In this document: piece by piece, positions 47,405 through 58,569 of the stretch
How the letters are laid out: every line of letters begins with the position of its first letter
Numbering within the stretch: the first letter of the stretch is position 1
DNA from: Hevea brasiliensis
Taxonomy: Eukaryota; Streptophyta; Magnoliopsida; Malpighiales; Euphorbiaceae
Direction: 5' to 3'
DNA length: 64,000 bases
Assembly: GCF_030052815.1 (NCBI RefSeq)
Contig: NC_079496.1
Span: forward strand, 7,757,278 to 7,821,277
Made by a program: the position numbers and the translations under genes
Notes under the pieces: model-generated
Databases searched by the model: none
Told to the model about the DNA's origin: nothing
Seen by the model: the letters and a program-made list of their open reading frames with translations, nothing else

Positions 47405-47590
47405 ATACCACTTCAACAACAACTAAGCCTTAATTCCAAATTAATTAGAGTCGACCATATAAATCCTTATTAACTATTCAGCTTTGTTTGAGACCAGTTT
47501 GTCATTAATATTCAAAAATTATAATTTTTTTTTATACTAGTCTTCTCCATGTCCTTTTAAGCCTCTCCCTTTTCCTTCTTACTACTCCTA
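47405..47590 (-). mobile_element. Second RTE 3'-end fragment in the same intron
   Basis: CAACAACAACTAAGCCTTAA, then CCAAATTAATTAGAGTCGAC, mirrors the 3' end of the full RTE at 43548-43600 (CAACTCAACTAAGCC... GGGTCGGCTATATGG). It is diverged and has a different terminal repeat. It probably extends to about 47590, where GTCCTTTTAAGCCTCTCCC still follows the RTE pattern. A (CTA)n run follows at about 47584-47622. Confidence 0.65.
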
Positions 47591-47749
47591 CTACAACTAC
47601 TACTACTACTACTACTACTACTAATTTACCCTTTGGTATAATTTATGTATTGATCGTGTAGTACTAATGCACTCTTGATTCTTTGTACTGACTCCAGGGC
47701 TATCTTTCTAAATCTGAGAGCAAGGACTGCCACAATTGAGCAGGCATAG

Positions 47750-50700
47750 AATGGGGCAACCTTTTTCTCCTAGTTTCCTTTATGCATTTTTAGCATAGAA
47801 CCCCACGTTTTGATAGAACTTAGAATGATAGATTGATTTATTCCTGTAATTTGGCAGCTGTTTGTTGGTATCCTGAGACTTTATGTTCTTCTTTGAGTAG
47901 TAGATGTTAGTTTAATCTCGTGATTTATGCACTAAAGCAATCACCTTTGCTTTAAGATCTGTAAAGTGATTTCTTTAAATTATAAAAAGAATATATAATG
48001 TTTAATCGTGTTCTTGGGATTATATGGTAAACGGAAGGACCTACATAGGGGCCTATGGGTGCCACTGAGATTTCACACAAATTCAGGGGTAAAATTGTCT
48101 ATGCAAGTCTAAAAATTAGAAGAATAAAGGAAATTCATTTTTTAAAATGAAGTCGCAATTTTCAATGATAATTTAGAAATTTTAATTTTTAACTTAATTC
48201 ATATTATGAAAATTTTCATACATATATATATATAAAATTAAAATTTCTACATAAATTGCTGGCAATATCCTCTAATGTTAACATGTAAACCAATAAGGAT
48301 GGCAAGGGGTCAAGATTTTAAGGTATTTGACTCAATTGAATTGTAATAGAATTAGTTTGAGTAGTATATAATCGGCTTTAAGATAAATTTGAGTTTAAAA
48401 AATAATACTCGTGGGTTTAGGTTTTAAATGTTGAGTATCCGTTACCCGAACTCGTTTATATAAATAATTAATTAAATATAAAATATATTTTTTTATAATA
48501 ATATTTATAAATATTTATATTTTTTGTTTTAAATAAAATAGAAATTAAATATTTTATGGAATTATTAACATTTTTAAATACAAATTATTAATAAAAATAA
48601 TTTTTTATGTAGATTATTAATTAAAATATATAAAATTAAACGAGTTTAGTTATTTTTCGAGTAATAATAATTAGATTTGAGACAAGTTTGAGTAGTTAAA
48701 AATAAATTTTAATTGAGTTTGGGATGAGTTGAGGTTTTAAGAATATTAATCGAGTTTGGGTTTAGATAAGATGATTTTTATGAATATTTTATTTTGTTAT
48801 CATCCCTAACGGTATATAGTTAAACTTTATAAATAAAAATATATTTTAATTTTAATATTTAAATTTAAACTTGACTTATTTATTTTTATTTTCTGTGAAA
48901 ACGATTTGATTAGTAAACGATTTGAATAATTTTTATTTTCTGGCAATTTAGTTTTCTATTTAATCAATAATTTATATAAAATTTATTTTTATATATATTA
49001 ATAATTTATCATTTTTAAAATTACTAATTCTATAATAATTGAATTTAATTTTTTTTAAATATAATATTAAAATTATAAATACTATTATCATTTAAAATGT
49101 AAAATTTTACAAGATTTCAATTCAATTATTTCTTTTTTATTAATTCAAAAGAATTTAATTATTTTTAACTTAAAAAATTTTTTATTTAAAAAAAAATAAA
49201 ATTCATACATTATTCTGTGATAATTCATTTAAATTTTTTTTATAAATAATTTATTTTAAATAAAATCTATATAAATAAATTCGAGTAATTAATATCTGCG
49301 ACATAAAATTAGAATTCTTCTAAAACTCGATTGTACAGTATCCCAACTCAATCAAATACTGTGTACTATTGTTAGATTTTCTCCCACAGAAGCCTGATTT
49401 GGAATGGTGTTTTGAATATTTGGAGAATAAATCACTATGACACTACTTTTTAAAGAGGGTGGGATAACCCAACCCCTCCCTTCTCCATTTGATTTTATGA
49501 CTAAGGTGGTGACAAACAAAGCTATCCTAATTGATTATCTATGTTGACAAATGAATTTTTATTTATTTATTTATTCATTCATTTTAATTTTTTAGTGATT
49601 TTAAACCCATATTCTCTCACATAATGTGATGCATTTAAAATTTTTAAATAATTTTAAAATACTTTTTAATAAAATTAAAAATAGAATCGAATCTTATTCG
49701 ATAAAGAAGAGAATTCTCATATTTAATAAGATGGAAATAATATGTATATATATTTTAAATCTGTTTTGTTTTTATTTTATAGATTAAAAAAAAGGAAAAT
49801 TACACGTGGGACCTTCCCATTTAGAACAAAAGTGTTTTTTTTTTTTTCCCCCTTGATTGTCCATTGATGGTATGCAGTCAACCATGCAAAATTTGAAGTT
49901 TGAAATGGTAATTATTATGTGAATAATGTGCTATTTTAATAGGAACACTGACAAGTGGTTGTGGGTGGGATTCATTCTGTCGATAGTAATATTAATAATA
50001 GCTTGGATTAACATATAAAAATAGTGGGTTTCAAGTACAACTAGATTCCCATGAAAAACAAAATTTCATCAATTTGGTGGTTCAATATAGCACAGAAACA
50101 AATCAAACTAAACTAAATCAAGGCTACCAACAACTTTAATTAGCCTCTAGATGTAATGTGAGGATAATATGAATGTCAAGATATCTATCAGAGGTTAGTG
50201 GTATTCTCTGCCCTAAATATGAATGCTGGTAGTGTGCATCTACATTAACAATGGAGGAAAGCACAAAGAAACTTCTAATGTGCGTTTGACACTCTATATT
50301 ATCAGGCGGAGAAGAGAATTTGTATCTAATCGGATTTTCCACCTCCAAACTTTATTCTGTCTACTATAATATGTGTGTGAATAACCCTGAGATAATAAGA
50401 AAGCCCAAGGAAACTTCTATACTTTGTCGATATATTACCTCCAGCAAGGGGTTTCCAGAAAAGACAACCTTGCTTAAGAAGATATTCTTTCTTAAGGATA
50501 TATAATTCGTAATTAGGCCAACAAAATGGAAGGTTCCTTACTTTCCAGCATAATCACGTCTCGAGTTTTATTGCATAATAAGTAATGAAGTCTTAAAATG
50601 CATGCATATCAAATCTCACCCCACTCGATCCGTGGCCATGGGTCGACGTACTCAACTCTCGATCACTCGATCCCAAGCATTCATCATCATATCCCCCAAT

Positions 50701-51232
50701 TATCAACAGATACACAAACATACAAAAACATGCATGCACGACATGCATTACTGCTAGCTCTAAGCGTGCATTCATCAATGACCCACATGTCGCCCCATCA
50801 ACTCCCACAAATCGCAAGCATTTGCACATAACCATTCACTTTAATTACAGGCTAACACAAAGCATCTGCACGCAAGCATTCACACACATCTGATTGATCA
50901 AAAAACACAAACCATCTTAATTTCAAGGGAAAATAATAATTAAGTAAAGAAACTAACATCTAAACAGTTATTATGGACATGGAGCTAATTAAACACATAA
51001 AACCAACTCAACAATGCTTCTTCCACGTAAAAATTTTGTAACAGAGAGAAAGCAAAGTTCTGTTTTCAGAGAGTGAAAGAGAGAGATTAATGGCATCCAA
51101 TTTCCATCCTATTTTAGGTAATGAGATGAACTCACCACCTCGAGAGCGAGAGTTAATCATGCACTTGAGTACCCAGCATGTTCTTCCCTGGACTGATTTC
51201 AATCCTCCAACCAGATACCGCCACGCAAAGAG
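47750..51232. other. Intergenic DNA between the PMP22-like and small-protein genes
   Basis: It starts with the probable 3' untranslated region of PMP22 (to about 47960). 48293-48805 may be a degraded hAT-like element (ends TAAGGATGGCA and, inverted, TAGGGATGATA; no matching 8 bp duplication found). 48810-49800 is A/T filler. 50130-50600 has a few unremarkable short frames. 50600-51230 is less AT-rich and probably holds the 3' end of the minus-strand gene that stops at 51233. Confidence 0.45.
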
Positions 51233-51634
51233 TCACTGCTGGATCCACCTAGCTAGTTGACTAGGGTTAACGATACCCGTGATGTGGGCCCCATCGGTCT
51301 TCAATATGCTTGCCACCTCAGCATAACTCTTATTGTGCTCTTTCTTCCATCCCGGCTTCCCTCTCTTAGATTGGACCGAGCCGCCGGCTAAAGGCACCTC
51401 CTCAGCACGTGCCGGATCGAATCGTTGCCCGAACAAAGTGCCTTTTGTCAAAAACTCGTAGGCCATGTACCCAGCCAGCAACCGATTAGAAGAAACGGAC
51501 TCTTCATCAGCTTTTAAAGCCGGCTTAGCTGAGAGCTGAGCCAAAGACAATGGCTTCGTCGGATAAAATGCCTCTCGCTCCTTGCGCTTCTTGGAAGCGC
51601 CAGGTGGCAAAATCCTACGAGGATGATAGCTCAT
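51233..51634 (-). CDS. Small conserved plant protein, 133 aa
   Basis: A single-exon minus-strand frame from ATG 51634 (MSYHPRRILPPGASKKRKER) to TGA at 51235-51233. The frame is open 26 codons further upstream, but the Phe/Trp-rich extension looks like leader sequence. The basic start followed by YPTKPLSLAQLSAKP is what I remember of a small plant-only family with two conserved blocks. Block 1 is NRLLAGYMAYEFLTKGTLFG (about residues 49-68). Block 2 is SYAEVASILKTDGAHITGIV followed by NPSQLARWIQQ at the C-terminus. It has no signal peptide or membrane segment and is strongly charged. The name EDA6-like comes to mind from memory but is not secure, and I assign no function. Base composition (GC about 50%) is far above the flanks, which supports a real gene. 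Confidence 0.8.
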   Translation of the reverse strand: MSYHPRRILPPGASKKRKEREAFYPTKPLSLAQLSAKPALKADEESVSSNRLLAGYMAYEFLTKGTLFGQRFDPARAEEVPLAGGSVQSKRGKPGWKKEHNKSYAEVASILKTDGAHITGIVNPSQLARWIQQ

Positions 51635-52256
51635 CTTCAAAGTGAAAACATGCCACGTCAAAGGTAAAAAAAAAAACCAAGACCTTGAGGAGGTAAAACC
51701 GTCAAACAACAATTAATTGTTGGACAAAAGCGTCAAACGGAGTTTTGTTTTGGGTAAAGCTGTCAAATTATCTTTTATCGAGAAGTGGGCTAAAACGTCC
51801 AGAATGGGAAGAGAAAGAGAGGGAGAGATGGAATGACTCAACAACTTGCTTGATTAATAAGTAAATGGTAAAAACCACCAAATGCAAAGGTTAAAACCAT
51901 AAAAATACACAACGTTTTCCCAATAAGCCTTCCTTCCAAAGCAAAAATTGAGAAAGCCAATTTCAGGAAAGGAAAGCAAATGCTATCTGGTTAAAATTTG
52001 ATTAAGAAATGAATCTTATAAGAGGAAAACGGCAACCGGAATCCGACTATTGCCTGCCGGATCAGTTGCAAGAAAATATATTTGAAAGCCTCGCCACCAC
52101 TCGTACCGGCGAAGCGGCGGTGGAGGTTTCAAACAAGAGAGCAGAAGAGAGAGACGCGAGAGTGAAAACAGAGAAAGAGGAAGAGAGAGTTGAAACTGAT
52201 TTATAAAGGAGGAAGAAGAGACGAATAAGGAAAATCGGTGCTCTTCAATTTTATAT
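51635..52256 (-). promoter_or_regulatory. Leader and promoter of the small-protein gene
   Basis: TATA candidates on the minus strand are CATATAAAA at 52249-52257 and TTTATAAATC near 52198-52207. They are followed by a CT-rich stretch (about 52130-52195) typical of plant leaders. If either is used, the leader is about 530-590 nt, or it contains an intron I cannot place with confidence. The 65-codon plus-strand frame at 52009-52206 overlaps this leader and is probably chance. Confidence 0.45.
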
Positions 52257-55200
52257 GGCCGGTGATTCTAAAGTGTCCCTAACAAAATGTCTAGAATGCC
52301 ATTCTTTGTATTGGAATGACAAAAGTGTCCCCACCGATCAAATTCCACCCCAATGGATTAATAATTGAAAAATATATATTATCAAAAAAAATAAAAATTA
52401 TAAAAAAAAACATTTTTGAATTTAAAATAGAAATGTTACTGTATTTAAGGTATGTCATCTAGCTACTTGTTTTAAAATAAAATAAAATTATTTTATTATA
52501 AAAAATAAAATAATTTAATAAAATTTTATAATTCATTTTATTAAATTTTTATATAATGATAATTTTTTTTCTAAAGTAGTTAATTATGGAAATTTATTTC
52601 AACATCTTAAATAATTATATGTTTTACAACATCTTTAATTTTAATTACAATAATAAATATTAAATATGAAATATTAAATAAATATATTTTATTTAATTTT
52701 ATTTTATTTATAATATTTTGTTGATATTATTAAAAAATATTATATATATATATATATATTCTTTTACGTGAGGATTTTTTTTTGTTAAATTAATAAATTT
52801 TTCACAAGTAATTTATAGAAAAAATCTATCATTTTACAAAAATTTAGTGAATTGAATTATAAAATTTCGTTAAAACATTTAATTTTCATAATAAAGTAAA
52901 TTTACTTTATTTTAAACAAAAATAACCATAAAATTTACCTTAAAATAGATGTAATATAACATTTTTATAAATATTTATATTATTTATTAAATAAAATAAT
53001 ATTTTATAAAATCACTTTACATTGGCATTAGAATTTATTATTTTTTACAAAGGAAATTGAGATTATATTATAAAACAAATAAAAAAAAAGTAAAGCTATT
53101 TTTACGAGACGAAGAGGGTATTAGTTATCTCTTTTAATAGGGGTGCCTGTGTGTGTTTTACTTAAAATTACATGTCTTTATACTAATTGTCAGTTCGTAA
53201 ATATATACGATGAACTGGATCATACGAGGAGCAATAAAGAAAAAGTAAATTAAAAAGTAAAAAGCTATACTTATAAATTTTTAATTTAATTATTTGGTAA
53301 TTTTAACCAGCGATGAAAATAAAAATTTTAGATTATTAAGAGTAAATTATAAATCAAAATTAATCAAAATTATATTTAATTTGAATTATAAAAAATTCAT
53401 ACTAAAATTAAAGTGAAACTGAATTATGCCATTTCAAGCTAAATTATTTTTTATTTAAAAAAATTTAAATTTAAATTTAAAAAATTAGATTATTATATTT
53501 AAATTAAATCAAACCGAATCAAAACATTAGAGTCCATAATTATGAATTTGGATCGGTTCAAGCCAGAATCAACCGTGGCGGGATCTAGTTTTTGAAATGA
53601 CATCATGATATAATCCATTATATTAATATTGAAAAAAAGGCAAACGCGCATATTGTACTAAGTGGTAATTTCACTGTCCAACATTTGGCAGGAGCAGCTT
53701 GTGGTGGGGAAGGATGGACATAATAATTAATCAATTTTTTTATAGTATTTTATCTTTTTTTAGCAATTCTCTTATTAATATATTTCTATTTACAAAACCC
53801 ATTAATTGCCGCAGTAATACCTTAGTTATATTCATTAAAGACTGTATAATTTACTAATTTGAAGAAAACTTAAGGATCTAAGTGCAAATTGTATAAACTT
53901 TATATTGTAATTTTTCCATATAAAAAAAAAAAAAAAAAACGAAACATAGAGAAACCAGGAGTTAATGGTCATTTTAGTCGAGGCCAGAGGGCAGAGGGTG
54001 CTAGTTGGACTTTCGATGAATCGGAAAGGAAAGAGAAAGAAGAATCCTGCGACGGTAACGACACAGGTATACGAGGCGCGTCTGTTCTCATGCTTTATGA
54101 TTTGCTTTTCAAATCCTGACATGTGTCATATATGGGCCTTAATCCACATATATCAATGAGCAACACAATTTCAAGCCTCCAACTTGTTCATGGGCCTTCA
54201 TCCACATAGCTGATTTAAATAATCAACGTGGAGCAGATTTCAAATTTATAGCTCACTGATCTTAATTAACTCATTTTATGGAATGAATTTATTAATTAAT
54301 ATTGCGAAAAATACAAATACGGGCTGAATAATTTTGGAGAAATGAAAATTATATATTTTAAATTTATATTCAGCTTAAACTGGATTAAATCGGGGATAAG
54401 CTTATAAAGATTGAAATATCAAATCTTTTATATTATTAAATAGGTTTTCTTTTAAATTTTGAATTATCTAAATATATCCTAAAGCCATTTTAAGTTAAAA
54501 ATTATAAAATCTCATCAAAATAATATCATATAACTATTATCTCTGCCAAATAGAAAAATTATATAATATCATTGTAATTTCATGTTAGATAATTTTCATG
54601 AAATAATAAGTCAATAGTATATGAACATGTAAATAAATTTTGAACTTATTTTTGATACAAGTTGGATATAATCTCAATTTAATTTTTATAAGTAATAAAT
54701 TCAGTTGATATATTTCTTATTGAATTAATACAGTTTATTCAATTCGATCTAAAACTCTAAAAAGATTCGTACATAGTATTGAAGTAAATGCTTGTGTACT
54801 GTAATATCTAAACGAAAAATTATAGAATACTTTCATTATATATAAACGTAATGCTTCATCTTTTATATAAAAATAAATCTTTTTTGTAAATAGAGAATGA
54901 GTTTCATATAGTTATAAGAGGTGATATATTTATATTAGATGCACATAATAATAATACCTCTGTAATTAAATTTTTCTAATTTTTTTCATAAGTAAGAAAA
55001 ATATTTCATTGAAGGAATAGAGCCGTAAGGCCCACAGCCCATTAAAAAACCCGCATTACTACAAGGCCCAAGTACATTTTAGATAAAGTACAGTACAATT
55101 TACTGTGAAAATTATTAATTTATCATATATATATATACGTATAAAGTTGAAAGTATTATGTTTATAAAACATTGAAATAGTAAAAACAATCAAAATGGAT

Positions 55201-57330
55201 ATTTCCTAATTTGCATGATCAGTCAGACATTATTAAATAATTATATACACTCTTAACATTTTATGAATTACATAAGCCCTGGTCGCCATAAGCTAAGAAA
55301 ATTATTAAATTAATCCACTTTGAAAATTAAAATGAATTCATTAATTACATGATGAAATATGCATGAGGCCTGATTAGCAAGACAAATATGGAAAGAAAAC
55401 TTTGTTCTAGAGAAAGCCGACAGGTGAAGAGGTCGATTTGGAGTTGGAAGAAGTGGTGGAATTGGAAATCACTAAACTTGAACGTTGCATGCATGCAATA
55501 TTAACATATATAATATTCACGAATGAGCTATACGATGAGAGCTTTAGTTTGAAAAAGTTTAAATCATTTCTCTATTGCTATATATGATTTGATCTTAATC
55601 AGGGTAGAATTACTGATGTGTAATATCATGCATGAGTTAATAAGAATTAAGAATATAATTATAATTTTGTAGGGAAAGACATTGTATTAATTGCTATGAG
55701 TTGATCTATTGCTATGGCTGGGCTTCTGTTGTTGTATGTGCCCTATTGCATTTATGGCTACAAATCCAAAACACGGGAATTTGAAGCCAATTCCTTGTTC
55801 ATCCCATGCCTTGTCTTTAAGTTTCTTTTCTTTAGAATTTATGATGGAATGGGACCAGCAGAAGCTTTGCTTCGAATTCGAATGTCCAGCAACAAATTAA
55901 TGGCCTCTGGAGTAAGAAGGAAGGCTATTTCACGTGTCATCTTTCATTATTACTTCTCCTGCACTATGCCTACTGAAACTTGAGTTGCCTAGCTAGCTAT
56001 AACAAAGCATGTGGGTACCCTGAAAATAACAAAGCTCGAGACTTTTGGATGTTTTTCTGATGAAAACAACACAGTTTTGCGCTTCAGAGCTTTTTAATCC
56101 TTTGATTAATCATGAATGAAAAATTTAGTTATTGGGCTAAATAAGCCGAAGCTAAACAATTATCAGTTCATGATATCAGTTGATGAAGTCAAAAAAGGCT
56201 GGAGCAGCTTGTTGTGGCCTTGTGGAGGGCGTCAATTGGATTCTGGGCTCAAAGGAGCCGAAAACGACTTAAGATATTAATGGGTTCTCCTTGAATTAGA
56301 AGAACCTAATGGGATTTTTAAACCTACTCTATTAATTTTATTTCCATAATAGTATAATAATTAAATAATAATGCTTGCACCATGATTAAATTTTAATTTT
56401 TTAAACTTAATTAATTATGAATTTAAAAATTAAAATTGAATTATCCATTTAAATGATATTATTAAAATTCAGAAAATTAAAATTAATTTTTTCTTCTAAA
56501 ATGAGGAACTCATTTCTCTTAAAAATAATTTATTTTTTAACTAAAAAAATATTATTTATTAATCTATTTTTTTAAATATTTCAAATGTTAAAAAATAAAA
56601 CTTTTTTAAATAAATAAAATTTAAAAATATTAAATAAATATTAATCATTAAATTAATGAGTCTATTTATTTATTTAATAAAAATTTAATTAATAATTGAT
56701 AGTTTGCATGAAGGGATAATCATCACCCTTTCACTTTTTACAAAAGAAAAACCAGCTAGTCTATCCTGTAATTTGGCATTAGTGAGTTTATTTGAAGATT
56801 AACCTGCTTGATAAAATAATATTTATTCATTTTATTAATTAGGTTTGGCCTTACAAATCAAATCACAATAAATATATTTTGTTATTTTCTTATTAATTAT
56901 ATAGCTGTGAACATTATAAAGTTTAATTTAAAAAAAAAAGGAACGACTTATAAAGTAAATATTATACTTTTAATCACTAAATAAAGTTAAGTTAAATAAA
57001 AATAATAAAATCAATTAACAATATCTTAATTTAATTATAAATAATTTAATAACATCTTTAAAAGTTTAGAGATAAATTCTATTTATTATTAATATTTATT
57101 TTTTTATTCTTTATAACTTAGCAAGAGAATGGATAGAAATTAAAAAGGGGATAATAAAAAGAAAAAAAAATAATTTACTCTGTATTATTTTAATAAAATT
57201 TTAAAATATGAAAAAATTGTAATTTTTCTTGACGGAATTAACAATTATTTTTTAATTTTTTATTCATTTAATAACTAAATAAAAAGAAAAAAATTTTCTT
57301 TCTCCGTTTCCTTCACCAAACAAAGGGTTT
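52257..57330. other. Gene-free AT-rich intergenic DNA
   Basis: 5 kb dominated by A/T runs and short (TA)n tracts (about 52740-52760 and 55127-55138). A 3' end of an L1-type LINE lies near 54975-55080. Two overlapping plus-strand frames at 55709-55983 resemble no family I know and overlap each other. The poly-A/T-interrupted frames at 53835-54159 are not credible genes. Confidence 0.5.
54975..55080 (-). mobile_element. L1-type LINE 3' tail fragment
   Basis: On the minus strand the stretch reads GGGCCTTGTAGTAATGCGGG, TTTTTTAATGGGCTGTGGGC, then CCTTCAATGAAATATTTTTC and TTACTTATGAAAAAAATTA. The end, ...AATGAAAT...CTTACTTATG plus poly-A, is the usual 3' terminus of plant L1 elements. No coding part remains. 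Confidence 0.55.
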
Positions 57331-57779
57331 CAGGAAGGGATCAATAGCTTTGAAGATTGGCTTTCCCCATCGTCTTATTAATAATTACCCGCCGCTGAAA
57401 AACAGTAGAGAGAGAGAAGCAATGGTTTGATTTATAATTATGGGGCCGGCAGTTGACCAAAATTGGAGTGGTAGTGGTAGATATCCAACTGGGTCCCATT
57501 CATCTCTTCTTGAACAAGCTCCTGATTACTTTGTTTTTTTTTTTAACCAATTAGGTATGCAAATACTATTATTAATTTGCAATACTCTTCTCCAATCATC
57601 CCCTGTTCACGCCTTTGACACAGAAGAATACCAAGGGCTTGATTTTTCATAAATTGAATGGTACATCCTCAGCCATCCATGATCCAACCTTTGCAGTTTC
57701 TATCTACTGTTTCAAACTTCAACAACTACTGAGCTTACGTAATTTAAAATGAAAAGAAAAGAATAAAGAAAATTCTACG

Positions 57780-58569
57780 GGGAGAGTAGAAGAAGAGGGA
57801 AAAATTAACAAATAGTGAAGGAAAAGACATTATTTTTTGGTGCTTCGGATTCTTGGTTGAATTGTGGAGATGCACTGTGGTGGTTTTGATGTGTTGTGGG
57901 CTCAGTCCATGCTTTTTTTCGATGAAAGGTACTTTCTTTTGGAGTTTTTTTATTATATATATATTTTTTATCCCAGCTGTTATTTTTGTCTATACTGTAA
58001 TACACTTTCGAGTATAGTTGCCAATCATGATCTTTTGTTCATTTGTGACGTATATTGTGCTCAAATTCGTCTGGGTTTGGCTGGATTTTTTTTTTTCTGG
58101 GTTTTGAAGTTTCCCTCTTCTCTTACGTTTCAAAGTTATCTTTTCTTGAGCTAGTATTATATTTTTATGCTCTGATTGATTGATCATGCTGCATCAGTGA
58201 AATTGATTTTCATTTCAAGAAAAAAAATTTTTGGATGAATGAGTTCTCAGTTTATTATTTTGAAGAGTTGCAGCGTGTTAAATTCTAGGAAAATTTCAAC
58301 AAAAAAAAAATGACATTTTGGGTTTATTTTCTCTAACTTTATTCTTGGTTGATTGGGAGGTCAATTTCGTTGCTTTGGTAGGAAAAAGTATTTAAACTTT
58401 ACTCTTACAAATTAAATGGCTTAAGTGTTTATGTTTTATTCCTCATCCAAGGACAGTGGAAGTAATATTTGCATGAACGATATGTTGTTTAAGTTTCTGA
58501 ATCACTTCTAACTTTGTATGTCTTACCGTCGATGTTATTTTAGAAGAATATCAAGTGTACTGAAACATT
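57780..58569 (+). promoter_or_regulatory. Probable 5' leader of the NPGR2-like gene with an intron
   Basis: A leader exon ending GATGAAAG at 57928 (donor GTACTT from 57929) could join an acceptor TTATTTTAG ending at 58543, leaving 26 nt before the ATG at 58570. The intron (57929-58543) is T-rich, as plant introns are. The start of transcription is not clear. A CT/GA-rich run near 57405-57418 may mark an earlier start. The 57440-57652 frame is not conserved with anything I recognise. Confidence 0.4.

Larger units (their letters stand above)
41378..47749 (+). pseudogene. PMP22: PMP22 (Mpv17/PMP22-family peroxisomal membrane protein), probably inactivated
   Basis: Seven exons: 41378-41449, 41603-41701, 41968-42068, 42200-42275, 43145-43215, 43355-43440 and 47698-47749. 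They would encode about 185 residues, normal for this four-helix family of peroxisomal membrane proteins. Recognisable pieces are YLIQLQARPLRTK, AITAGVLAGCSDAIAQKIS, GGPFGHFLHKLMD, VLLEQLTSSAWNNMVFMMYY, SVQLTAWKFWPIVSWVNHQY, PLQFRVLF and IFLNLRARTATIEQA before TAG. Three lesions are visible. The exon 2 donor reads TT (41702-41703; GT expected). Exon 3 is 101 nt where 102 keep frame, with one A missing near 42050 (ACGAAACTG), giving an early TAG. The exon 5 acceptor is GG (43143-43144; AG expected). The last intron, 4.26 kb, contains an RTE LINE. A working gene with assembly errors is the alternative; two of the changes are substitutions, which makes that less likely. Confidence 0.8.

Noticed and set aside
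48293..48805. hAT-type MITE
   Set aside because: The ends look like imperfect inverted repeats, but I found no 8 bp target duplication, so it is only mentioned within the intergenic entry.
52009..52206. 65-codon plus-strand ORF as a divergent small gene
   Set aside because: It overlaps the CT-rich leader and TATA region of the minus-strand gene at 51233-51634; its charged Glu/Arg composition is what reversed CT-rich DNA gives.
55709..55983. Two overlapping plus-strand ORFs (89 and 63 codons) as a possible gene
   Set aside because: They overlap in different frames, match no family I know, and lack a convincing promoter or splice context.
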